Shown here: positions 55,938-64,000 of the stretch, in pieces
How the letters are laid out: each line of letters opens with the position of its first letter
Numbering within the stretch: position 1 is the stretch's first letter
Assembly: GCA_934047225.1 (NCBI GenBank)
Contig: OW203987.1
Coordinates: forward strand, 2,073,501 to 2,137,500
From: Ypsolopha sequella
Lineage: Eukaryota > Arthropoda > Insecta > Lepidoptera > Ypsolophidae
Length of the DNA: 64,000 bases
Reading direction: 5' to 3'
The notes under the pieces: model-generated
The model's input: only the letters and a program-made list of their open reading frames with translations
Told to the model about the DNA's origin: nothing
The model's database searches: none
Position numbers and translations under genes: made by a program

Positions 55938-56099
55938 ACCAACTCACATTCTTAGGCAGCACTTGGTCCGAACTTATGCAATCTCCTTTACGTTAAAATA
56001 AATATTAATGAGATATATAATAAATATTTAATGTGTAAATAAGTGCAACGTATACATATTATTAAGTATAGGTTTAATGTTTCTTTAAGTAGGAATTTT

Positions 56100-56560
56100 T
56101 AGTATATCTTCTACTTGCTCATATGTCATACTGCAAAGTGCCATATTTAATTTTGCTTTAACCTCGTAGTAAGTACAGCTCCGGAAATCATAAATCTTGT
56201 GTAGTTTATTATAAACGAACGGATGCAAAAAACTTGGTATTTACTTTCGTGACAAGGGCTTTGTAGGTTCGCTTCTTTATGATAGTACCATAGCTCGGTG
56301 AATTGAGTAAATCTTTATGGACTAAGATCACAGCCTCTAGCAAGAACAGACACTTAAGAGCTGGGATTCTGCGTAAAGTAAATCTGTCGGGTACCTGTAA
56401 TGCTTTCTGTACGTGATTTTAATTACAGAACGCTGTGCTCTTTCGACCTTTATCAGTACGGATTTATCCGCTCCACCCCAGACGGAGATACAATACGTCA
56501 ACAAAGACTGACAAATTGCTATCCATATCTTGATGATATGAATAGCAATTGCTTTGAAGA
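56100..56560 (-). pseudogene. LINE C-terminal fragment (another family)
   Basis: AICQSLLTYCISVWGGADKSVLIKV (in pieces LLTYCISVWGGADK, VERAQRSVIKI), YPTDLLYAESQLLSV and further decayed sequence (EAVILVHKDLLNSPSYGT) are the end of a LINE reverse transcriptase, read on the minus strand. It abuts the Tc1-like exon at about 56565, which it truncates. Confidence 0.7.
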
Positions 56561-56564
56561 ATGA

Positions 56565-56757
56565 TCTTACTTCCCCGTCTTGGATGTAAACATTAAAAGC
56601 CCGTCTTCTACGAAACCTTCTTCGTCGCCAATATGTGATATCATTAGCCGACGTCCTTTTCTCGTTGGTTCTTTGAGACCCGTTGATTGACCTTCCAAGA
56701 CTGCTTGCCGTGGTGTTTGTACGTTCCGGTCTATCCACGCTTTTTTCTGTGTATGGC
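56565..56757 (-). pseudogene. IS630/Tc1-like transposase, exon 3 (truncated)
   Basis: Starts after an acceptor (tttatttcag) and reads HTQKKAWIDRN, TPRQAVLEGQSTGLK, KGRRLMISHIGDEEGFVEDGLL, FTSKTGK, the segment following the first catalytic Asp in a group of insect Tc1-like transposases. The second Asp and the Glu are lost where LINE sequence begins. Codon split at the junction (AAC GAA G/GC CAT) is consistent with splicing to 56904. Confidence 0.7.
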
Positions 56758-56903
56758 CTGAAATAAAAAGCAAATTTATATCTTAAAAACGCTTTAAAAT
56801 TTCTAATGGCAGGCAAGACTGGTAAAATATTATGATACTAAAACATCACCATGAAAACAGAGTAGTGCTAGTATAATAAATAACAATGTAAAGTTTAAAA
56901 TAC
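56758..56903 (-). other. intron 2 of the Tc1-like transposase (146 bp)
   Basis: GT at 56903, AG at 56758. Joins NEG to HTQ in frame. Confidence 0.6.
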
Positions 56904-57129
56904 CTTCGTTGACCCACGTTTCGTCCTGTTAATAAATAGGTCTGAGCTCTCTTCTAAAATCCTTTATATGCATCAAGTACCTTCTTCGCCATGCAATCAT
57001 GTCCTGTCTATCTATCACCGTGCTGCGCCTCGTTCGTGTCATGTATTTGAAGTTAAAATGTTTAAAAAATTTTCTCATTGTTAAAGAAAAAATTGGTAAA
57101 TCATCATCATTGTTTACAGCCCCAAGTAC
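56904..57129 (-). pseudogene. IS630/Tc1-like transposase, exon 2
   Basis: VLGAVNNDDDLPIFSLTMRKFF, KHFNFKYMTRTRR, DRQDMIAWRRRYLMHI, then RPIY, stop, QDETWVNEG. The D in QDETW is the first catalytic Asp. A TAA replaces the residue two before it. Opens at a canonical acceptor (ttgttttag) in phase 0 with exon 1. Confidence 0.7.
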
Positions 57130-57337
57130 CTAAAACAAGTATAATTGGAACTTATTCATAATAGCCATTATAGAACAATAATTATTTATTGGGGATAAAA
57201 TGAATTCTTCTCCTTGCACAGTTAAAAAAGTGAGTTAAATCCGTTTTTAAATAATTATAATTTTAATTAATTCATTTTAATTCACAATGTAAATAAATTA
57301 ATAAATAGACAGTAATGAATAAATTAAATACATAGAA

Positions 57338-58050
57338 AAAACCGGCCAAGTGCGTGTCGGACCAAGCGCAGTGTAGGGTTCCGTAGTTGCCCTACACAAT
57401 ATGCGGACTTCTTCTCCAAGTACATTTTATAAGTTTGTCGACTAATACAAATCGCGCCAAACTTCTAGTACGCCCGAAAGCTGCTCTTCTCAAGAACGGC
57501 CCATACATTTTGGTCCTGCTGATGTGAATCGCCCCGTGTTTAGAGGGGACTAAAAGTTTGGCGTGATCTATACACGTTAACTTGTAAAGCCTCCTTAGCT
57601 GTGATAGTTTTCCTTTTAATTTCGTTATGTATTCTACTGCCGTGATTTTTTTCACGTCTCCAAATACAACCGTTTCGCTGGCAGGGGGTGGGGGGGCACT
57701 TGACTCTAACAAAAGTTAACACTTTTAAGCTTAATATTTCGCAAACGGAACCCTGAATCGAAATATGGTCTTCTCACACCCCCAATATTTTTAAATTATT
57801 TATCCAACGACACCCCACACTAGGAGATAGACGAGAAAAAAAATCATCCCCACTTTACGTGTAGGGGAGATACCCTAAAAAAAATTTTTTTTTTTAATTT
57901 TATGTACCATTTTATCGGTGTAATAAATATCTATATCCATGCCAAATTACAGCTTTCTAGTACTAATAGTCTCTAAGCTAAGCCGCGGACAGACAGACGG
58001 ACATGGCGAAACTATAAGGGTTCCTTGTTGTTGACTACGGAATCCTAAAA
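57338..58050. mobile_element. dispersed repeat of a type common in Lepidoptera
   Basis: Begins aaaccggccaagtgcgtgtc with agggttccgtag and ends gacggacatggcgaaact, agggttcc, ctacggaatcctaaaaa. I recognise this pair of ends as a frequent moth/butterfly interspersed repeat; its class (SINE-like, LINE tail or MITE) I cannot fix. Confidence 0.55.
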
Positions 58051-58149
58051 AATAACGTTTTTGTGTTAAGGTGTTAGTTACAACATGCGAAAGTGCTGCC
58101 ACTTAGAAAGAAAAACATATTACATTTTCTAGTATAAATATTGAATATC

Positions 58150-58375
58150 TGAATAAGTAAATATCTAGTGAACTATTTTTATATAGCATGATTTTCATAT
58201 AAAACGTCTTCGATGAGCTAAAATTTTTACTTTTGCTTAAAACAGCCGTATTTGGCAAAAGTTAAAATTCTAGCTATGAAAAGACGTTGTTTCTGAAAAC
58301 TTTGCTATATAAAAATAGTTCATTGCTAGTTATAGACATTTACTTCAGCAGATTTTCAATAATTATTCCAGCAAG
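58150..58375. repeat. foldback core of the TTAA MITE
   Basis: Long imperfect arms pairing, for example, actatttttatatagc (58175-58190) with gctatataaaaatagt (58305-58320) and aaacgtctt with aagacgtt, the centre near 58250. Confidence 0.8.
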
Positions 58376-58391
58376 TAAATAATGTTTTTTT

Positions 58392-59090
58392 TTCAAAGTC
58401 AAAGCATTTATTCAATAAATAGGAACAATATTGCACACTTTTACACGTCATTTTAACAATATATTCAGTTTTAATAACCATGTCTAGCATAGTTATACCT
58501 AGTCAAAACTTAAAACTAAACTTAAATTAAACATAAAACACAAAGATACATTAGTATACAAAGTCAACAAAAATATATGTACAATAATTTTTAAGAAATC
58601 AAAAATACATTCTTATCATTAAAATAGTTTGCTACTGAGTTGAAGGCTTTCTTAGTTAAGCTAACCTTAATATAATTCTTAAATTTGGTTTCATTAATGC
58701 CTTGGATTGTCTTGGGAGTTTTATTATACATCTTAACGCAGTTAGTAACAAAGCTTTTCGATACTTTGTTTAATCGGGTGTAGGGTACAACGAGTCCGTT
58801 TCTATTTCTGGTGCAATAACTATGAATATCTTTATGCCGAATGTAGTCATTGAGGTGTTTTCTAGCATACATAATGCAAGTATAGATGTAAAGACTTGGC
58901 ATGGTCATGATATTTATTTCTTTAAAGAGCTCCTTAAGGCTGTGCCGAGAAGGCAGTTTGAGTAAGGCCCTTATCGCTCGCTTTTGTAAAATAAATACTC
59001 TGTTTGCGTCAGCAGCGTTACCCCATAGCAATATCCCGTACGACATTATGCTATGAAAATAGCTGAAATACACTGTTTTTGCAGTCTCAA
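58392..59090 (-). pseudogene. LINE fragment (CR1/Jockey type) nested in the MITE
   Basis: 160 codons: FSYFHSIMSYGILLWGNAAD, LQKRAIRALLKLPSRHSLKELF, TMPSLYIYTCIMYARKHL, YCTRNRNGLVVP, then a 3' UTR ending in a run of A (ttttttttt on the plus strand at about 58386). Only the ORF2 end is present. Related to, but distinct from, LINE-B. Confidence 0.75.
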
Positions 59091-59275
59091 CGTCTGTATA
59101 TTACGTACTGCAAACGCTTTTGTCAAGTGGCAGCACTTTCGCATGGTGTAGTGCCTTAATGGTTACATACAACATTTTCTTACGGAATAATTATTGATAT
59201 TGAATATTTTGGATACAGTTTTCTAACACAAAAATTACATAAAAGTATGATACATTTTTTAGTTACAACTTTGAA

Positions 59276-59379
59276 CATGAAATTAAATATTACTGTTGAG
59301 CCTTTCATGATTGATGCTTGTGGCTGGTGCCGGACCTGAATGACCCGAAATATGTCTCACAGTAATATTAAATTTCGTG
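59276..59379. repeat. 21-bp stem hairpin
   Basis: Arms 59276-59296 and 59359-59379 (catgaaattaaatattactg and inverse) with about two mismatches. Confidence 0.8.
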
Positions 59380-59430
59380 TGTTCTTTTTATATATATTTA
59401 AACAAAATAATTCATGTTTGTTACATTTAC

Positions 59431-59914
59431 TACTGTCGGTGATTTATTTTTGTAGAAGAATGTATGCACTTTGCGACGTATTGCGGAGAATGTGAACTCA
59501 AATTTGATCTTTAAAAGTCATCTTGGGCCCTGGCTTGTTAGGAGAACTAAAAGCGACATTTTCCTTCTGCTCTTTCAATACTTTGAATACTGACGCCCTA
59601 GATATGCCAAGAATTTTAGCTGTTTTAAGCATACTTTAATTTTTGTTTATCTTGTCAATATCGGGTATATCTTGGTGCAGCTTTTCTTTTTTTAACATTT
59701 CTTCCACTACATACTTGTGCACGTTAGATACCATCAGCTTTTCAGTATCACTAAACGGCCGACGTTTTCTTTTTTTTGAAGGCGACAAACCACTTGTATC
59801 CAGTGGGTGAGGGGATTTCGAAACATTTGTCCTGTCTTCATTTCTTTGCAAACATAAATCAGCATCAGGTGCTAAAGGTATATTACCTCTGGAAGTGGAT
59901 GGTTGATTGTCCAT
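59431..59914 (-). pseudogene. IS630/Tc1-like transposase, exon 1 (helix-turn-helix)
   Basis: From ATG at 59914: Ser/Pro-rich leader, KKRKRRPFSDTEK, coiled segment, then after a TAA (59638-59636) LKTAKILGISRASVFKVLKEQ, a helix-turn-helix, and NKPGPKMTFKD. A base shift near 59510 leads to FSAIRRKVHTFFYKNKSPTV and the donor. Layout matches the DNA-binding half of the same transposase whose catalytic exons lie at 56.6-57.1 kb. Confidence 0.65.
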
Positions 59915-60079
59915 AACAAACGTAACAAAAAAACTTAATAACTACAAAAACGCAACTGAATTATTTAACAAAGTATGCTTCGCGCAAGTACACATCCAAA
60001 AAGCCTGAAGGTGGAAGTAGGACACAACGGACGCAATCATAATTGTAAATAAAATGGCGTCATCTCAGTGTCTCAAACT

Positions 60080-60182
60080 CAGCGTTGCCATATGCACGGT
60101 AATTACGGTGCATAAACAGAGATGCATGGCGGGGTTGTTGCGAGTGCGAGTGAGACAGCGATACCACCATCTGGCAACGCTG
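60080..60182. repeat. short inverted-repeat element
   Basis: cagcgttgcca (60080-60090) and tggcaacgctg (60172-60182) bound 103 bp. Just inside and beyond, attacggt words recur to about 60410. Confidence 0.5.
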
Positions 60183-60869
60183 CAACTCCCTCTATCAAAA
60201 TTACAGCGACTCTAAAATTACGGTAGACGATTAAATATTACGGCAGATAAAAAATACAAATACGTTAAACCGTATTAAGTCAATATTGCTCAAGCAAACT
60301 GAATGTGTATGTATTCTACTCGTATGTATTTGTATGTAGCACAGTAATAGCATGACTACGGTAGGAGGTAGATCTGTACAAATTACGGTAAGTCTACCGT
60401 AATTACGGCGTGGTTGAAGACACTCCGGCAGCTGTCCCAAATGCCGGCTACGTCACCCATCCCAAGTGCCGGATCCGGCACCCATTCCAAGTCACTTGTT
60501 ATTTTATTTATTATCGATAAAGACAGCACTAGCAGAAAGTGGCAACACTTGTGCTTTTCAACTTGTCAAAGTAGTTTTTCGGATTATGGCGTGGACTTTA
60601 ATCTGTTGTTCCCTAGAAATTATATAACCTCTCAATATATCCCATGTGTCCTAACAAATAGACGTGTCAACACTCACCTGTGATTTACACACTATGCTCT
60701 CTCAATTCTCCGCTCTTCTTTAGCACCTGTCTCTGTTCGTTTGTCTCGCATCACGCACCACTGGGATTTCTGTTTAATAAAAAAAACTCGCATTTTTTTT
60801 TACCTTTTCTCTCGGAAGTGAGTCACAGTTTTACCCTCAAAAATATCATTTTATTAATTTTATAAACCT
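60183..60869. other. unassigned stretch
   Basis: attacggta repeats, then no recognisable feature until piggyBac-2 remnants. Confidence 0.4.
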
Positions 60870-61892
60870 GACGTTCTGAAATCGCGTACATTCGTGATTT
60901 CCCTGCGTGGACAGCTATTCTCCACAAATAGGCTGTTCGGGATTCGCAAACGTCATAGGACTTAAATATCCAGCCAGCCTTTCCATTCCGTTAACGATTC
61001 GCCGATCGCAATGTTCTGACCAAGTGAATACAAGGCTTGTTGCAAGGTGTTAAAATGCTCTAGAATAGGAGCGATCTTGAAAAGTTTTGCCTCTGGTCGA
61101 ATAAGTGTCGCTGGGATGTTGTCGTTGTCTGAAAATGCAGAGCACGAGAAAGAAGTGTAAACCTAATTATTCGACATAAACTTGCCAAAGCCGGGAGTCT
61201 CAAAAACAATGTAGGCTTTCGACCAATACTCTGTAATATCAGTCTTGACACAGACCTCAGTGGCGAGGATAAGAGCAAAAAATACGTAGAGCTCATCTAC
61301 GTTTGTGTCTCGCCAATATGCCATCCTACTGTACTGACCCATTGAACATTCATCGATCTTTCTTTCTATTAAATACGCCGCATATTACTATTACTTCCAT
61401 TATTTCCCTATCCCATATGGTGACAAAAGCGTCATATGGGGTAGCGAATGAAGTGGTTGGGCCACTGCTTATTGTAAATTTCTCCCATCTGTTTGTTGGT
61501 GGAATAGGCGGATTGAGCAGACTAGACCAATTAAAAGTGAAACAACGTCCTCTGGAGTAGCTGGTGCAATCACTGCACCCGGAGGACTGGGGGCACCTGG
61601 AGTGGAAGCAGTGGCTGCAGCAGCAGGAGTGGAAGTGATGGTTGGAGCAGCAGGAGCGGGGTTCTGGTGTCGGAGCCATCGGCCAATCTGCAAGAGCGGG
61701 AGTGGCACCCGAAGTAGTTTGAGTGGCAGCGGTTGACGTAGAGGGTTCTGGTCTCGGAGCCATCGGCCAATCCTCCGAGTCAAACAGGACTCTCTCCAAT
61801 TGAGTCCTCCCCAATCGGGTCATGGGTAGCGCCAATAATTCCCTGTCGTCTTCGTCATCCGTTTCATTTTCGCATCCTGTAATAAGAGACAA
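60870..61892 (-). pseudogene. piggyBac-2 transposase remnant
   Basis: First frame (61892-61350): acidic start, two DWPMAP-x-PEP repeats, then NRWEKFTISSGPTTSFATPYD and WDREIMEVIV, the start of the piggyBac core. A shift at about 61350 leads to AYWRDTNVDELYVFFALILATEV, TEYWSK, FETPGFGKFMSNN, stop, then IRPEAKLFKIAPILEHF and IAIGESLTEWKG, and after another shift SYDVCESRTAYLWRIAVHAGK to about 60880. The first catalytic Asp position reads G-E-S-L rather than D-E-S-L. Ends and later catalytic residues are absent. Confidence 0.8.
61661..61773. repeat. duplicated 29-bp coding segment, 84-bp period
   Basis: gttctggtgtcggagccatc at 61661 and gttctggtctcggagccatc at 61745, encoding the two DWPMAP-x-PEP copies. 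Confidence 0.85.
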
Positions 61893-62445
61893 GTTTATAT
61901 ATTTTTTATTACCGGTTAATCGATCTGATCTTACTGATGAACACCTATTTTCATGCTTAAAACTATTTTAACCTCGTAAGTACCAGAACTTTTTTTATTT
62001 CTTACAGACGAAGTCATAAAGTACTAAAACAAGTACAAATTTATTGTAGTCCTTCAGTCCTGAACCTATTTTTGTGATTATTTTTTAATTTCTTGCAAGT
62101 TTAGTTTTTTTTCTTTTTGGACATTATATTTATATGCGTAATAAACATTTTTGGATAAAAAAAAACGAAAAAAAAAAGTTCTTTTTTTAGTACATTCAGT
62201 CTTTGTGCAATAAGTGGCCTAAAATAATGTTCCATTTTTACTCCATCAGGTTTATGTTACAATAAAAACCAAATACGATTAATAACATTTATATAACATT
62301 TTATTTCAAGTACCTCAAAAATGTTTAACAAACAGTTATACTTTGTCCTTAGTGTCTATTTTAACCAGTCACAAATAACAGCATTAGATGCTTATTCTAC
62401 AAAAACTGTTACGCTCAAAATCACAAAAGTACAAAACAGTAAAAG
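61893..62445. other. AT-rich stretch without a gene
   Basis: Poly-A and poly-T tracts; nothing recognised. Confidence 0.5.
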
Positions 62446-62517
62446 AATATCAATATCCTTATCATTCTTATATCAATGTTACTTAATTGATATAAGAATG
62501 ATAAGGATTTTGATATT
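62446..62517. repeat. 31-bp stem, 10-nt loop hairpin
   Basis: Arms 62446-62476 and 62487-62517 pair with one mismatch. Confidence 0.95.
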
Positions 62518-62669
62518 GAGTAAAAAAACAAAAAACCTTTTTCATTTGGCTACAATTACAATTAAACAGTGTCATACTTATAAACAAAACAATTATTAAC
62601 CTTATCTTTATCAATTATAAAAAATTGAGATCTTCAATCAAAGTAAGAATTCAGGCCAATATTTTTAAT

Positions 62670-62894
62670 CTAATTACTACGGAAAGTTTTGAAACAGTTC
62701 CTGGTTTTAGTAAGGCACAATCCAACGTTACAATAATTGCATGATATTGTTGTCCAGCTATTACAACTAATCTGGGGGCACCTCATCTGATGATCGGCTA
62801 CTTCGGGAATGTGCAAAGCAGCATGCATCCTTTTGGACTTGGATGGCAAAGGGACTGCACCAGGACGCCCAGGCCTTTTCTTGGCAGTGTTCAC
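62670..62894 (-). pseudogene. piggyBac C-terminal Cys-rich domain, detached
   Basis: KKRPGRPGAVPLPSK, then RCPQISC, ISCNYCNVGLCLTKTRNCFKTF and a stop. The Cys spacing and the VxLCL-x-C-F ending match the C-terminal zinc-binding domain of piggyBac transposases, which recognises the element ends. The catalytic part is not found upstream on this strand (63.2 kb onward is a nuclease), and piggyBac-2 lies on the wrong side, so it is a separate remnant. Confidence 0.65.
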
Positions 62895-63215
62895 CTCATT
62901 TTCAGGCTATTGGTTTGCATCTTCAGTTGTGATGTTAGTAGTAATCATACAAACCCACATTCTATGATATACATTTATTAAAATGTTAGGTTATATTTTT
63001 TACAATGCTATTTGAAATGAAGTGTAGTCGAAAAAGAAATCCATGCTGTACCATACATTTTGGTTAAGAAGTTATTGATTCAGCTTTTGTATGGCACATC
63101 TGATTTTAAGCAGGAAAGTTGGTCTTATAGGAAAAGTCGATTCAGCCCTGAAAGTTTGTCAAATGGTGTTGATTTCACCCTGTAGATTGAATAGTTATAA
63201 GTTTGGGTAGTAATA

Positions 63216-64000
63216 TCAGAAATTAAAAATGTTGGTTAGTTTTTGTAACATTGTTGTTATAAAACTATCATCTTTTTTAATAATTATTATTTTAAAATAT
63301 GTAATTGTGTACACACAGAAATAAGCTATTTGCCTTCCAGTACATAGCAGCTGGCCTTGTGCTTGATAGTAATAATTGTGTTCTTCATCAACTTTCAAAC
63401 ACCCTTCTTTTTCACACAAAAACAAATATGGCACTGTTTCTGGGGATATGTTCTTTTCTTTTGCAGTATATAGGCATTTGACCTCAAGTACACTACACTG
63501 TCAGAGCCTACTAGCTAGTCTGGTTTGCTAGCCAAGAATTGAAATTCACTGTGCATAACAATTCCACACCTCTCGGTCAACATCTGCATGTTTGCTTCAA
63601 ATTCATGCACAGCCTCGTCTTCATACCTAACCCCATGTTTGATGGATGAGGTTAACAAATCTGAAGCTTTAACTAGAGAAGCTGCTATTGTTTTTCACTA
63701 CTGGTGGCTTTGCAAATCCTGCTAAAATTGGAGCTATGGATCCGTGTTAGTCGCTCATTTTGCTATAATTTGCGGTCTATTATTGTCTTCTCTTCAAGGG
63801 CATGTCATCCCTCGTCATTTAAAATTCTTTGCTCTAAAAATTCTTGTTCTTGTGTCAGTTGAAGATAATCATGGTCTGCATATATGCTTTGCTTATAAGC
63901 TGGTTTGATGATCTGTGCTAATGGCATGACGTTTTATTGATTACGCTGGCCACAGAAGTTGGCTACTGCATTTTTAAAAGTTTTGATAAAATCTTCTGGA
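63216..64000 (-). pseudogene. YqaJ-type exonuclease, running off the right edge
   Basis: Pieces in changing frames: HGVRYEDEAVHEFEANMQMLTE, GIVMHSEFQFLASKPD (stop) LVGSDS, VLEVKCLYTAKEKNISPE, HNYYYQAQGQLLCTGRQ and KLTNIFNF before a stop at 63216. This order, with D and E-x-K plus the YYYQ-x-QGQL block, is that of YqaJ/lambda-exonuclease-like domains in insect transposons (for example those linked to ISL2EU elements). Several stops and shifts show it is decayed. Beyond about 63700 only broken frames are seen. Confidence 0.65.

Larger units (their letters stand above)
44255..55980 (-). mobile_element. DDE_Tnp_4-type transposon (ISL2EU/Harbinger-like), interrupted by MULE-2 and LINE-B
   Basis: Inverted ends at 44259-44292 and 55941-55975 share ggaccaagtgctgccta and gaat, in opposite orientation. 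Between them lie the spliced transposase (44656-47663), then MULE-2 and LINE-B, which account for most of the remaining length. Target duplication not resolved. The superfamily name is tentative. Confidence 0.55.
58070..59155. mobile_element. TTAA-flanked MITE with foldback core
   Basis: TTAA at 58066-58069 and 59156-59159. Inverted ends share catgcgaaagtgctgccact. The TTAA target suggests piggyBac-type mobilisation (inference). A LINE fragment is nested inside. Confidence 0.75.
57130..59430 (-). other. intron 1 of the Tc1-like transposase, filled with insertions
   Basis: Donor gtaaat at 59430-59425, acceptor AG at 57131-57130. It contains the dispersed repeat, the TTAA MITE with a nested LINE, and a small hairpin. 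Confidence 0.55.

Noticed and set aside
57392..57712. 106-codon minus-strand frame in the dispersed repeat
   Set aside because: No recognised domain; the sequence belongs to a noncoding-type repeat.
61469..61783. overlapping Pro/Ala/Ser-rich minus-strand frames
   Set aside because: Alternative frames of the piggyBac-2 N-terminal repeat region.

Overview
The window looks like a transposon-dense, AT-rich stretch of an insect genome, most probably a moth or butterfly. Supporting this are BEL/Pao and Gypsy LTR elements, Jockey/CR1-type LINEs with short-repeat 3' tails, piggyBac transposases beside TTAA sites, a Helitron 3' end (hairpin plus CTAGT), spliced FLYWCH Mutator transposases, and a dispersed repeat of a type common in Lepidoptera. 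I recognise no ordinary host gene. The one long open frame I cannot assign (36112-37394) is GC- and Arg/Ala-rich and stands apart from its surroundings.

Layout, left to right. 1-1.8 kb: IS1595/Merlin-like transposase start and an unknown C-terminal fragment. 1.95-9.58 kb: a Mutator-like element (MULE-1) with ~245-bp terminal inverted repeats, split by a DD37E Tc1/mariner element (2937-7376, itself holding further insertions); its right inverted repeat carries a solo LTR (9049-9476, TSD gtac). 9.6-27.8 kb: a hAT transposase split by a BEL/Pao retrotransposon (10258-27555, same-length, apparently identical 683-bp LTRs, TSD gttag). Inside the BEL lies a LINE on the minus strand (LINE-A), and inside the LINE's ORF2 an apparently intact Gypsy element (16278-22905, same-length 874-bp LTRs, TSD atct). 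This is four levels of nesting.

27.7-31 kb: a spliced unknown transposon gene start, degenerate tandem repeats, a CTAT microsatellite, a detached LINE-B tail, a Helitron end and a 4 x 51-bp array. 31.1-35.6 kb: a LINE (LINE-C) interrupted by a hAT element with a perfect 8-bp TSD. 36.1-39.4 kb: the unassigned frame joined to a 3'-truncated piggyBac. 39.4-44.2 kb: BEL, Jockey, Penelope and LINE fragments plus a CATCGATG-rich MITE. 44.25-55.98 kb: probably one DDE_Tnp_4-type element with a spliced zinc-finger transposase, interrupted by MULE-2 (47948-51837) and LINE-B (about 51965-55937). 56-60 kb: a three-exon IS630/Tc1-like transposase gene whose first intron has taken up a dispersed repeat, a TTAA MITE and a LINE. 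60.8-64 kb: piggyBac remnants and a YqaJ-type nuclease running off the right edge.

Few genes here act together. The useful content is the order of insertion, read from target-site duplications and from reading frames that rejoin across insertions. The Gypsy element and hAT-2 are the best-preserved copies. Coordinates of target-site duplications and splice sites were counted directly. Family names rest on motif recognition without database searches.
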